Of a DNA stretch of 64,000 bases, positions 27,463-35,953 are shown one piece after another (the first letter of the stretch is position 1; every line of letters begins with the position of its first letter). Below the pieces are notes generated by a model that was not told the origin of the DNA, made no database searches, and saw only the letters and a list, made by a program, of their open reading frames with translations. The position numbers were made by a program, and so were the translations under genes. This DNA is from Leucobacter exalbidus (GTDB lineage Bacteria > Actinomycetota > Actinomycetes > Actinomycetales > Microbacteriaceae): assembly GCF_017834145.1 (NCBI RefSeq), contig NZ_JAFIDA010000001.1:1922001-1986000 (forward strand), in the 5' to 3' direction.

Positions 27463-28412
27463 GATCCGGCGCTCCATCGGGTTGCACGCTTGAGCAGCAG
27501 GCTTCGCAAGCCCATCGCGACCAGCATGATCGCGACCATGCCCGTGATCAGCGCGGAGGCGAGGCCCTGGTTGACGAGCACGTTGCCCGATAGGAAGAAG
27601 CCGATGAGAATCGGTACGAGGTTCGCGCCGCTGCCCGCCATGGCGTAGGCCGCGGCGTACCCGCTGAACGCGTTGGCGAACAGCAGCAAGAAGCCGCCCA
27701 CGAGCGAGGGTGCGAGGATCGGCAGCGTCACCGTGAACAGGATGCGTGCGCGGCCCGCTCCGAGGCTCATGCCGCCGTCGAGCCATTCGCGCCGCACGCC
27801 CTGCAGCGCGGGAATAGACAGAATCGTCATCAGCGGGATTTGAAAATATAGGTAGGCGAGCACAATGCCCCAGAACGAGCTGACGGGAATCACCTGGTTG
27901 AGTTCGAAGCCAAACAGTTCGCGCAACCAGACCGTGAGGATGCCCTGCGCACCGATGAAGGCGATGAACGCGTACGCGAGCGGCGGGCCACCCATTTGTG
28001 AGGCGACGGCCGCGAGCGAGGTGACGCAGCGGTCGAGCCAGGCGGGCCCACGCAGATTGATGAGTGCCCAGCCGAGCACGAGGCCCACAATCGCGCCGAT
28101 CACCGAGGTGACGAGCGAGAGGTTGATCGAGTTCATGAAGGCGTTGCGGTACTGCGCTTCACCCAGGGCGGCGAAGTTCGCGAGCGTGAATTCGCCCTCG
28201 GCGCCGATAAACGCCTTGGCCGTGGTCACGATCACGGGCACGACCAGAAACACACCGATGAAGAGGAAGTAGGGCAGCGTGCCGAGGGCGTTCACTGCGG
28301 CCCGCAGCCGCCAGCGCGGTGCAGCTGGTGCCGCGCCAGCGGCTGCGGGCTGCGCGGCGGGGGCAGCCCGGTGGGGCTGCCCCTCGCGTTCAGCGGTGAG
28401 GGTGTCGGGCAT
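27459..28412 (-). CDS. ABC transporter permease, first inner-membrane subunit
   Basis: 317 residues with about six membrane segments after an Ala/Pro-rich cytoplasmic start (MPDTLTAEREG). The EAA-type loop is seen as WLDGGMSLGAGRARILFTVTL. ATG 28412 is chosen over the open frame to 28520, because that would overlap the substrate-binding gene that ends at 28420. It lies 7 bp from it, within the same operon. Confidence 0.92.
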   Translation of the reverse strand: MPDTLTAEREGQPHRAAPAAQPAAAGAAPAAPRWRLRAAVNALGTLPYFLFIGVFLVVPVIVTTAKAFIGAEGEFTLANFAALGEAQYRNAFMNSINLSLVTSVIGAIVGLVLGWALINLRGPAWLDRCVTSLAAVASQMGGPPLAYAFIAFIGAQGILTVWLRELFGFELNQVIPVSSFWGIVLAYLYFQIPLMTILSIPALQGVRREWLDGGMSLGAGRARILFTVTLPILAPSLVGGFLLLFANAFSGYAAAYAMAGSGANLVPILIGFFLSGNVLVNQGLASALITGMVAIMLVAMGLRSLLLKRATRWSAGS

Positions 28413-28419
28413 GAGCGTG

Positions 28420-29562
28420 CTAGAAGCCCGTCTTCGAGGCGACCTTTTCGCCCCAGCCGGCCATGATGGCTTCGGTGGCGGCGTCGTTCTCGCTCGGCGA
28501 GGGGAACACGATCTGCTCAACGATTTCGGCGGGCGGCAGCTGCTTCAGCACGTCGGCCGGAATCGCGTCGTTCTCGACGAGGGTCTGGTAGCGAGCGGGA
28601 ATCGCGCCCGACTTCGCGTACGACACCGCTCCCTCATCGCTCAAGAGCCACTCGATCCAGAGGGCGCCTGCGTTCGGCTGCGGGCTATCGATCGTGAGCG
28701 GCTGCGCGTAGTAGGTGCCGAAGACGCCGTCTGACGGGGTCGCAACCTGCAGGTCAACGCCCGACTTGGCCATCTCCTCGACAATGCCGGGGAAGTTGAA
28801 GTTCCAGTCGAGCATGACCGCGGCTTCACCGGTCGACAGTGCCTGCGCGCCCGACTCTGCCGAGACAAGGTAGCCGTCGTCAGCGAGGCCCGCGAAGAAT
28901 TCGATGCCCTTGCTGATGTCGTCGAGCGAGCCACCGTTTGCGAGGCCCGCGGCGAACACCGCGGCGAGCTGCGAGGCACCCTCGCGCGGGTCGCCGATGT
29001 AGATCTTGCCCTTGTACTGGGGATCCTTCAGGTCTTCCCATGTCTGAGGCACGTCGACCTCGTTCGCGTTGACGCCGATGCTCATGACACCGTAGTATGC
29101 GGCGGTCCAGTTGCCGTCGGCGTCCTTCAAATTCTCGGGGATCTCGTCGAACGTTGACGGCTTGTACGGTTCGATGAGATCTTCGTCGATGGCCTGCTTC
29201 GTGAACGTCGCGCCGATGTCAAGCACGTCGGGCTGCGTGGCCTGACCCTTGAGCGTGCGCACGGCTTCGAGCTCTTCTGCGCTCGAGCCGTCGGGGTTTG
29301 AGACCTCAACCTCAATGCCGAACTTCTCGGTGAAGCCCTCGAAAGATTCGCCGTAGTTCGCCCACGTCTTGGGGTAGGCGATGAGGTGCACCGAGCCCTC
29401 GTCTTTGGCGAACGTGGTGATCTCTTCGAGCGATGAGCCGAGCTCAGCCGAGGCTGCAGTTTCTGCTCCTGCAGCACTGCTGCATGCCGTGAGGCCGATG
29501 AGTCCAGCGGCAATTGCGGCCGCAATGAACATGCGAGCGCTGGAGGTCTTCGTCTGACGCAA
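28420..29562 (-). CDS. ABC transporter extracellular solute-binding lipoprotein
   Basis: 380 residues. A signal peptide with lipobox LTACSS anchors it by the cysteine near residue 27; the rest is a type 1/2 periplasmic-binding fold of the polyamine/iron/phosphonate group (for example VHLIAYPKTWANYGESF and LKDPQYKGKIYIGDP). The start is an unusual TTG at 29562-29560: it gives a basic n-region (MRQTKTSSAR), while the first ATG inside would lack it. It is the first gene of the five-gene operon. The ligand is not identified. Confidence 0.9.
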   Translation of the reverse strand: MRQTKTSSARMFIAAAIAAGLIGLTACSSAAGAETAASAELGSSLEEITTFAKDEGSVHLIAYPKTWANYGESFEGFTEKFGIEVEVSNPDGSSAEELEAVRTLKGQATQPDVLDIGATFTKQAIDEDLIEPYKPSTFDEIPENLKDADGNWTAAYYGVMSIGVNANEVDVPQTWEDLKDPQYKGKIYIGDPREGASQLAAVFAAGLANGGSLDDISKGIEFFAGLADDGYLVSAESGAQALSTGEAAVMLDWNFNFPGIVEEMAKSGVDLQVATPSDGVFGTYYAQPLTIDSPQPNAGALWIEWLLSDEGAVSYAKSGAIPARYQTLVENDAIPADVLKQLPPAEIVEQIVFPSPSENDAATEAIMAGWGEKVASKTGF

Positions 29563-29660
29563 TGTGGGTTCTTTCTCTCAGAAAACTGATGACTATTTCA
29601 GTGTGAGAGGGCAACCTAACCGGTGAGCAACAACGGGGTTGCCACACGGTGAACAGCGCA

Positions 29661-29710
29661 TGGAGGGTGGACGGGAGAGGAGCTCCCTCAGAGTGAGCCG
29701 CCACCCTCCA
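29661..29710 (-). promoter_or_regulatory. Long hairpin in the leader before the solute-binding gene
   Basis: TGGAGGGTGG (29661-29670) pairs exactly with CCACCCTCCA (29701-29710) around a loop that can fold again (GGGAG/CTCCC). It lies in the 178-bp gap after the CarD-family gene. It may terminate that gene or act in the operon leader. No T run is present and no known riboswitch fits. Confidence 0.45.
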
Positions 29711-29740
29711 AAGATCGCTACCCGTGAGCGTCTATACCGC

Positions 29741-30241
29741 TTATGCCGCCTGGGCGACCATTCCCGTTGCCGCGGCCTCGTCGATCATGCGCGCCGCCTC
29801 ATCCTCGGTCACCTGCAGCGCCAAGCTCAGCTCGACGGCGACGCGCGCACGGGCCTGGCGCAGCATCTGGCCCTCAGCCGATGCGGGAGGCTTCGGCCCG
29901 GCGAGGGTGATTTCGCGAATCACACGGCAGGTTTCTTTAATGTCGCCGCCGCTCAGTCGTTCGTTAAAATCCTTGATTCGGCGGGTCCACTGCAGGGGCT
30001 TGCCGCTGGGCGTTGCGGCGAGCAGGCCGAGATACTCAGACACCTGCTCGGGCGAGGAGACGGGGCGCAACCCGATCTCGTCTGCCCGGTGCACCGGCAC
30101 CGCGATATCCAGGTCGATGGTGAGCACTCTGAGCTGCAGAAATGGGATCGTTTGACCGTTCACCTTGCGGTCGATGACCCCCTCCACCAGCACCGGGCCG
30201 TGGAAAGGGTGGACGATGGTCTGACCTTCGCTGAAGGGCAC
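29741..30241 (-). CDS. CarD-family transcriptional regulator
   Basis: 166 residues. The N-terminal CarD/TRCF RNA-polymerase-interaction domain is seen from residue 1 (FSEGQTIVHPFHGPVLVEGV), and a helical C-terminal DNA-binding domain follows, with RRIKDFNERLSGGDIKE. CarD binds the polymerase beta subunit and stabilises promoter opening at rRNA and other promoters. The start is GTG 30241-30239 with GAGGTGAAGA upstream. It lies between the E2 gene (264-bp gap) and the ABC operon, and looks like a separate unit. Confidence 0.9.
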   Translation of the reverse strand: MPFSEGQTIVHPFHGPVLVEGVIDRKVNGQTIPFLQLRVLTIDLDIAVPVHRADEIGLRPVSSPEQVSEYLGLLAATPSGKPLQWTRRIKDFNERLSGGDIKETCRVIREITLAGPKPPASAEGQMLRQARARVAVELSLALQVTEDEAARMIDEAAATGMVAQAA

Positions 30242-30448
30242 TCTTCACCTCGTACGTTAGGCGTAAATATCCGTCTCGTCATCTCTCGCCTGCGGGTCAG
30301 CAGGCGGAGTCGGCAACTGCGGCGTGGCTAGCGCCAGCGGGCACGGAACACTCTCACAAAGCATGGGCTTTGCACGAGTGCACTGCGAGTTCGACAGTTC
30401 CTATTGTATCGGGGCGCGCCGAAAAATGCCCGGTGCGGGCAGCAAAAA

Positions 30449-30481
30449 ACGCGCGATGCAGGTTTCCCCCGCATCGCGCGT
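30449..30481 (-). terminator. Rho-independent terminator of the branched-chain oxoacid dehydrogenase operon
   Basis: ACGCGCGATGC (30449-30459) and GCATCGCGCGT (30471-30481) pair perfectly with an 11-nt loop. On the minus strand the stem is followed by a run of six T's (30449-30444 as A's on the plus strand). It lies 25 bp after the E2 stop. The remaining gap to the CarD gene shows nothing else. Confidence 0.85.
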
Positions 30482-30505
30482 CTTATTGTGTGTACCGCGA
30501 GAACT

Positions 30506-31825
30506 TTAGTCGAGCAGCAGCGCCGGCTCCTCGAGCACCGAGGCCACGTCGGCCACGAAACGCGAGATCACGTCGCCGTCCACCACGCGGTGATCGAACG
30601 ATCCGCCGACCGTGGTGACCATGCGCGGGCGCACCTCGCCGTCAACGACCCACGGCTTCAGCTTGATGGTGCCCATCGCCATGATGCCCACCTCGCCGGG
30701 GTTCAGAATGGGGGTACCGAAGTCCATGCCGAACACGCCAATGTTCGAGATGGTGATGGTGCCCTTCTGCATGTCGGCGGGCGGTGTGCGGCCGTCACGG
30801 GCCGTCAGCGTGAGCTGCTCGATCGCGCGCGCCAGGTCGAGCAGGCTGAGATCCTGCGCGTCCTTAATGTTGGGCACGATGAGGCCGCGCGGCGTTGCGG
30901 CCGCGATGCCGAGGTTCACGAAGTTGTGCCGAATGATCTCGGTTTCGGTGAACGACGAGTTGATCTCGGGGTTGCGGCGTACCGCCCACAGCATCGCCTT
31001 TGCGAAGATCAGCAATGGCGACACCTTCACGCCAGCAAAATCGGTGGACGACTTGAGGCGCTTCACGAACTCCATGGTGCGGGTCGCGTCGACGTCGGTA
31101 AATACGCTGACATGGGGAGCCTCGAACGCGCTCGTCACCATCGCCTGCGCGGTGATCTTGCGAATGCCCTTGAGGGGAATGCGCACCTCGCGCTCGGCGG
31201 CCGGCTCGGGCGTCTCGATGTTGCGAAACACCCGCACCTGCGATGCGTTGCGCACCACGTCATCGCGCAGAATCTCGCCCGCGATGCCCGTGCCCTCGAT
31301 GCCGGCGAGGTCAACGCCGAGATCCTTCGCAAGCTTGCGAATCGGGGGCTTTGCGATCACCGGCGCGGCATCTGCCACGGGAATCACGCTGGGCTTCGAG
31401 GCCGCGAGCAGCGGTTCTCCGCCGCTGCGGCGGCGCGACTTCACTGCACCGCCCGTGCCGTAGCCGACGAGCACCGCGTTACCCGCGGGTGCCTCAGCAG
31501 CCGGAGCGGCAGCGTCAGCAGCAGGAGCGGCGGCCTGCGCGGGGGCCGCCGGTGCGGCAGCGGCCGGCTCAGCGGCCGACTCCCCTGCCACGGTGACGCG
31601 CAAGATGCCCTCGCCCACCGGCACGGTCTGTCCGATCTCGACCAGCAGCTCGGTGACCACGCCCGCGAAGGGCGACGGCAGCTCGACGAGCGACTTGGCG
31701 GTCTCGATCTCACAGATCACCTGGTTGAGGGTGACCGTGTCGCCGGGGGCGACGAACCAGCTGACGATCTCGGCCTCGGTGAGGCCCTCGCCTACGTCAG
31801 GGAGGGGGAAGGTCATCTCGCTCAT
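30506..31825 (-). CDS. bkdC: Branched-chain 2-oxoacid dehydrogenase E2 (dihydrolipoamide acyltransferase)
   Basis: 439 residues. One lipoyl domain with the lipoyl lysine in [11 protein letters not shown] (near residue 43), a long Ala-rich linker, a peripheral-subunit-binding domain ([18 protein letters not shown], near 165-200), and the catalytic acyltransferase ending with the active-site DHRVVDGD motif. It transfers the branched-chain acyl group to CoA. ATG 31825 has AAGGAG upstream. It is last in the operon E1alpha-E1beta-E2. Single-lipoyl E2 next to separate E1alpha/beta favours the branched-chain complex over pyruvate dehydrogenase. Confidence 0.92.
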   Translation of the reverse strand: MSEMTFPLPDVGEGLTEAEIVSWFVAPGDTVTLNQVICEIETAKSLVELPSPFAGVVTELLVEIGQTVPVGEGILRVTVAGESAAEPAAAAPAAPAQAAAPAADAAAPAAEAPAGNAVLVGYGTGGAVKSRRRSGGEPLLAASKPSVIPVADAAPVIAKPPIRKLAKDLGVDLAGIEGTGIAGEILRDDVVRNASQVRVFRNIETPEPAAEREVRIPLKGIRKITAQAMVTSAFEAPHVSVFTDVDATRTMEFVKRLKSSTDFAGVKVSPLLIFAKAMLWAVRRNPEINSSFTETEIIRHNFVNLGIAAATPRGLIVPNIKDAQDLSLLDLARAIEQLTLTARDGRTPPADMQKGTITISNIGVFGMDFGTPILNPGEVGIMAMGTIKLKPWVVDGEVRPRMVTTVGGSFDHRVVDGDVISRFVADVASVLEEPALLLD

Positions 31826-31915
31826 GTCGGCTCCTTCGTGCGGTGCTGCAGGCAAACGCTGCGGCAGGGGTACTGTGGGTGGGTAGAAAAGTGGGCGGTA
31901 CGCCGGGGCGTCCGC

Positions 31916-32920
31916 CTAGTAGTGCATGGTGCGGTCGACCGCTTCGAGGATGCGGTCGGCATCGGGCAAGAACACACCCTCAAGGTGTGCGGGCGGGAAG
32001 GGTACGTCGTAGCTCGATACCCGCAGCACGGGCGCTTCGAGCGAGTAGAACGCATGCTCGGCAACGTATGCGGCGATCTCGCTGCCGACGCTCGAATTAC
32101 CCGAGGCCTCCTGCGCAACGACCAGGCGGCCGGTCTTGCGCACCGAGGCGAGCAGCGGCTCGTAATCGATGGGCGAGATGCTGCGCAGATCGACGACCTC
32201 GAGGCTCGTGCCCTCGGCGCCGGCCACCTCTGCGGCCTGCATCAGCGTGGTGACCATTGCGCCGTAGCCGACGACGGTGCAGTCGGTGCCGGTGCGGGCT
32301 ACGCGGGCCGCGTGCAGCTCAGCGATGGGCTCTGCAAAGTTCACATCGCCCTTCTGCCAATACTTCGCCTTGGGCTCAAAAAACAGCACCGGATCAGGTG
32401 ACTCGATCGCCTGCTGCATCATCCAATAGGCGTCGTTCGCGGTCGACGGGGCAACCACGCGCAGGCCCGGGGTGTGCGCAAAGTACGCCTCGGGGCTTTC
32501 TTGGTGGTGCTCGATCGCGCCGATGTGCCCGCCGTAGGGCACCCGAATCACAATCGGCATTTGGTAGGCGCCATCGTGGCGGCTCGTGATCTTGGCGAGC
32601 TGCGTGACGATCTGGTTGAAGGCGGGGAAGATGAAGCCGTCGAACTGAATCTCGATGACGGGGCGGTAGCCGCGCATTGCCAGCCCAATCGCGCTGCCCA
32701 CAATGCCGGCTTCGGCGAGGGGGGTGTCGAGCACGCGAGCCGAACCGAACTCTTCCTGCAGCTTGTCGGTGACGCGAAAGACGCCGCCGAGGGGGCCGAT
32801 GTCTTCGCCCATCAAGATGACCTTGTCGTTGGCGGTCATCGCCGCGCGCAGGCCCTCATTGATGGCCTTGGCGATGGGAAGCTCGCGCACCTGGGGTGCC
32901 GTAATCGTGGGGTCGCTCAT
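31916..32920 (-). CDS. bkdB: Branched-chain 2-oxoacid dehydrogenase E1 beta
   Basis: 334 residues of the transketolase pyrimidine-binding type (GEDIGPLGGVFRVT, then DTPLAEAGIVGSAIG) with a C-terminal transketolase half (VVGYGAMV, VVDLRSISP). With E1alpha it decarboxylates 2-oxoisovalerate-type acids with thiamine diphosphate. Its start overlaps the E1alpha stop (ATGA), and a 90-bp gap precedes E2. Confidence 0.92.
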   Translation of the reverse strand: MSDPTITAPQVRELPIAKAINEGLRAAMTANDKVILMGEDIGPLGGVFRVTDKLQEEFGSARVLDTPLAEAGIVGSAIGLAMRGYRPVIEIQFDGFIFPAFNQIVTQLAKITSRHDGAYQMPIVIRVPYGGHIGAIEHHQESPEAYFAHTPGLRVVAPSTANDAYWMMQQAIESPDPVLFFEPKAKYWQKGDVNFAEPIAELHAARVARTGTDCTVVGYGAMVTTLMQAAEVAGAEGTSLEVVDLRSISPIDYEPLLASVRKTGRLVVAQEASGNSSVGSEIAAYVAEHAFYSLEAPVLRVSSYDVPFPPAHLEGVFLPDADRILEAVDRTMHY

Positions 32921-34146
32921 GCTCCCGCCTCCTGATCTTCAAACGATGCTTCGTAGTGGGCGAGCCATTCACGCTGCTCTTCAATGCGAGGATGCGCCTC
33001 GGAGTATACGTTTGCGAACATCGAGTCAGCGTCAGGGGTGGGCAGGGTCAAGATGGCCTCGCGCACGCGCTTGGCCTCGTGGTCTGCGGCTTCGTGGGTC
33101 TCGGTGAAGAACTCCTCGGTGACCCCCAGTGAGCGAAGGTATGCCTCAAAGCGCATAAGCGGATCTTTGAGCTTCCACTCCTCGAGCTCTGACGCCTCAC
33201 GGTAGCGGGTGGGGTCATCACTCGTGGTGTGCGCACCGATGCGGTAGGTGAGGGCCTCGATGTAGCCGGGGCCGCCGCCGTTGCGTGCCTCACGCAGGTA
33301 CTTGCGCCCGACCGCGAATGCGGCGAGCGGGTCGTTGCCGTCGATCTGCACGGCACGCAGGCCGAAGCCGAGCGCGCGACGGTACAGCGGCGTGCGCGAC
33401 TGACGCGCGACGGGCACCGAGATCGCCCAGCCGTTGTTCTGCACTACGAACACCTCGGGCGTCTGGTAGCTCGCCGCGAAGATCATCGACTCGTTCGAGT
33501 CGCCCTGGCTTGAGGTACCATCGCCGTAGAACACGATGGTGGCTTCGCCCGTTGAAGTCGCGGCCTCGCCAGCGTCGAGCTGCGTGCCGACCGGGTCGCC
33601 AGCGGCGGCAAGCCGCTGCTTCGCATCAAGCAGCTGCCCCAGCGCGTACCCGGTGGCGTGCTGCGTCTGCGCAGCGAGCACCAGCGTGTACAGGTGGAAG
33701 TTGCCGTTGGCGGGATCCGTGGGATCCCAGCCGCCGTGCGTGACCCCGCGAAACAGCGCGGCAATGCGCTCAAACGGCACACCGCGCACGTGACCGACGG
33801 TGTGCTCGCGGTATGCGGGGAAGATGTGGTCTTGGGGTTCGCTCGCGTGTGCGATGCCAACCTGGCAGCCTTCTTGGCCGACGCTCGGCACCCAGAGTGC
33901 GAGCTGGCCCTGGCGTTGCAGGTGCGTGCACTCGGTGTCGAAGGCGCGAGTCCACGCCATATCGCGGTACCACTGCTTGAAGTCGTCGACACCGACGCCC
34001 TCAAGTTCGGCCGCAAATTCTGCTGCCGAACCGGTGGGCGCATACGTGCCTGACTCGTCGAGAAAACGAATCGGCTCGGGGTCTATGCCTGTGTGCAGGG
34101 GTCCCGTTGGGGGGCGCTGGGCGCTCGAAGTAGTCTGCTCAGTCAT
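32917..34146 (-). CDS. bkdA: Branched-chain 2-oxoacid dehydrogenase E1 alpha
   Basis: 409 residues. The thiamine diphosphate motif is seen as YGDGTSSQGDSNESM running to VVQNNGWAIS, and the N-terminal extension (TGIDPEPIRFLDESGTYAP) is typical of the branched-chain enzyme rather than pyruvate dehydrogenase. The loop YRIGAHTTSDDPTRYR carries the conserved histidine. It is the first gene of the operon. The 94-bp gap on its upstream side holds a TCCCGG/CCGGGA dyad at 34209-34226 that may end the aminotransferase gene. Confidence 0.93.
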   Translation of the reverse strand: MTEQTTSSAQRPPTGPLHTGIDPEPIRFLDESGTYAPTGSAAEFAAELEGVGVDDFKQWYRDMAWTRAFDTECTHLQRQGQLALWVPSVGQEGCQVGIAHASEPQDHIFPAYREHTVGHVRGVPFERIAALFRGVTHGGWDPTDPANGNFHLYTLVLAAQTQHATGYALGQLLDAKQRLAAAGDPVGTQLDAGEAATSTGEATIVFYGDGTSSQGDSNESMIFAASYQTPEVFVVQNNGWAISVPVARQSRTPLYRRALGFGLRAVQIDGNDPLAAFAVGRKYLREARNGGGPGYIEALTYRIGAHTTSDDPTRYREASELEEWKLKDPLMRFEAYLRSLGVTEEFFTETHEAADHEAKRVREAILTLPTPDADSMFANVYSEAHPRIEEQREWLAHYEASFEDQEAGA

Positions 34147-34240
34147 CTAGGCCAGTGTAATCGGGCCCTATGCGCGCGGCCGGATATGCTCGGCGATCCG
34201 GGGTAAATTCCCGGTGAGTGCCGGGATCCGGATCATCGCG

Positions 34241-35344
34241 CTAGCGCGCGATCGTCGCGAGATGCGCGCGTATGATGCGCAGCACCTCGGGCAGGCTTTC
34301 GGGCTCGCCGATCGAGATGCGCACGCCGTGGCCGGGGAAGGGGCGCACGAGCGTTCCCGCCTCAGAGAAGTCTGCGGCGAGCGCCTGGGCACTGGGCACG
34401 CCGGCGCCAGATTCGGGGATCCACACGAAGTTGCCCTGTGCGGCGGGAATCTGCAGGCCAAGGTCGCGCAGCGCGGTCGCGAGTTCGTCGCGGCGTGCGG
34501 CGAGGGCGGCGATGCGGTCGTCGTTGGTGGCGCGGGCGGCGGGGGCGAGGGAGGCAATCGCGGCCGATTCGGCGATGCCGGTGACCGAGAGCGGAATGCC
34601 GACGCTGGCCGCGGCGGCGATGATCGAGGGCTCGCCGATGCCGTAGCCGATGCGCAGGCCGGCGAGGCCGTACGCCTTTGAGAAGGTGCGCAGCACGACG
34701 AGGTTCTTGTGCGCTCCGATGACATCGGCGCCGCGCACTGCCTCGGGGTCGGTGACGAATTCGGCGTAGGCCTCGTCGAGAATGACGAGCACGTCGGCGG
34801 GCACCCGCGCCATGAACCGGTCGAAGTCGCCGCGGCGAATGATCGGGCCCGTGGGGTTGTTGGGGGTGCACAGCAAGATCGCGCGGGTGCGGTCGGTGAT
34901 CGCGTCGGCCATGGCGTCGAGGTCGTGCTCGCTGCGCTCAGTGAGCGGCACCCCGATGGCGGTGGCGCCCGAGGCGAGGCCCAGCGAGGGGTACGCCTCG
35001 AAGCTCGGCCAGGCGTGCAGGTACTCGTCGCCGGGGCCCGCGGCCGCCTGCACGAGCTGGAAGAGGATGGTGACTGACCCGGCGCCGAAGTGCACGTGGT
35101 CGGGGGAGACTGACCATTCGGCGGCGAGTAGGCCCCGCAGCTCGGTCATTGCGGCCGCCGCGTACCGGTTGCTGTCTTCGGCGCGGGCCGCGATCGCGGC
35201 AACGACCTCGGGGAGGGTGTCAAACGGGTTCTCGTTACTCGAGAGTTTGAAGCCGGGCTTCGTGGGCGCCGCCCCCTGTCGGTATGCGGGCACCGCGAGT
35301 ACGCTCTCGCGGAGTTTGACGGGGGGAGTCGCCTGTTCGCTCAT
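34241..35344 (-). CDS. Histidinol-phosphate / aromatic aminotransferase (class I/II, PLP)
   Basis: 367 residues of the HisC family. The PLP lysine is in RTFSKAYGLAGLRIGYG (near residue 231), the aspartate is in VILDEAYAEF, and CTPNNPTGP is the cofactor loop. HisC makes L-histidinol phosphate from imidazole acetol phosphate; in corynebacteria the close paralogue Pat acts on aromatic amino acids. No other his genes are here, so the Pat-like role is quite possible. ATG 35344 (MSEQATPPVKLRE) is chosen; the frame extends further but without a ribosome site. Confidence 0.85.
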   Translation of the reverse strand: MSEQATPPVKLRESVLAVPAYRQGAAPTKPGFKLSSNENPFDTLPEVVAAIAARAEDSNRYAAAAMTELRGLLAAEWSVSPDHVHFGAGSVTILFQLVQAAAGPGDEYLHAWPSFEAYPSLGLASGATAIGVPLTERSEHDLDAMADAITDRTRAILLCTPNNPTGPIIRRGDFDRFMARVPADVLVILDEAYAEFVTDPEAVRGADVIGAHKNLVVLRTFSKAYGLAGLRIGYGIGEPSIIAAAASVGIPLSVTGIAESAAIASLAPAARATNDDRIAALAARRDELATALRDLGLQIPAAQGNFVWIPESGAGVPSAQALAADFSEAGTLVRPFPGHGVRISIGEPESLPEVLRIIRAHLATIAR

Positions 35345-35444
35345 GAGCACCAGTGTAGTGATGGCGGGCCGCTGTTTTGTGCACGGGGCGGTGGCGGTCG
35401 CGTACCTGAGAGCCGGGTTCGTGGGGCAGTGGAAGAATAACCCC

Positions 35445-35858
35445 ATGCGTACCATTATTCGAGTGCTCGTAGGCGCGTTCGCGCTGTGGCTGACCATCCT
35501 CTTCATGGGCGGCGAGGGTGATCAGCGCGTCTGGATCGTGCCGATCCCGTCTGACCACTTTCCACAGGTGCTCACGCTGCTGTTGGTGGCGCTCGTCTTT
35601 GGTCTCGTCAACAGCACGCTCGGCCGCATCGTGCGGTTCGTCTCGATTCCGCTGTACATCATCACGCTGGGGCTGTTCGGCCTGATTATCAACGGCGCGA
35701 TGCTCGCGCTCGTCGCCTGGATCTCAGACCAGGTCGGTTTTGGCCTGCGCATCGAGACCTTCTGGTGGGGAGTCGTGGCGGCACTCGTGATGTCGATTCT
35801 GTCGGGCATCATGAACGCACTGCTCGGCACCAACAAGAAGAAGCGCCGCGGCGCATAA
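35445..35858 (+). CDS. Phage-holin-family (DUF/PspC-neighbour type) integral membrane protein
   Basis: 137 residues with four hydrophobic segments and a basic C-terminus (NKKKRRGA). It belongs to the actinobacterial family annotated as phage holin family protein (LGRIVRFVSIPLYIITLGLFG), a chromosomal membrane protein not tied to a phage here. Function is unknown. It is divergent from the aminotransferase gene, with 100 bp between. ATG 35445 is chosen since longer starts overlap that gene. Confidence 0.8.
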   Translation: MRTIIRVLVGAFALWLTILFMGGEGDQRVWIVPIPSDHFPQVLTLLLVALVFGLVNSTLGRIVRFVSIPLYIITLGLFGLIINGAMLALVAWISDQVGFGLRIETFWWGVVAALVMSILSGIMNALLGTNKKKRRGA

Positions 35859-35900
35859 ATCGCGGCCACGGCGCTCCGTTTCACCCGGCCCTCACGGTGG

Positions 35901-35928
35901 GCTGCTGCCGGTCGTTACCGGCAGCAGC
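35901..35928. terminator. Bidirectional hairpin between convergent membrane-protein genes
   Basis: GCTGCTGCCGGT (35901-35912) pairs perfectly with ACCGGCAGCAGC (35917-35928) around CGTT. It lies midway in the 95-bp gap between convergent genes and can serve both. Confidence 0.75.
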
Positions 35929-35953
35929 GGCTCGCCTGGGGCCGGTCAGCTCG

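Noticed and set aside
29563-29620. DtxR iron box before the solute-binding gene
   Set aside because: Only a half site (TTAGGTT) is present; the second half does not match.
29661-29710. TPP riboswitch
   Set aside because: Conserved TPP core sequences are missing.
30404-32401. 665-residue plus-strand frame opposite the E2/E1beta genes
   Set aside because: His/Arg-rich translation without motifs; shadow of the branched-chain dehydrogenase operon.
35445-35858. Prophage remnant from the holin-like gene
   Set aside because: No lysin, integrase or structural genes nearby; this family is chromosomal in actinobacteria.
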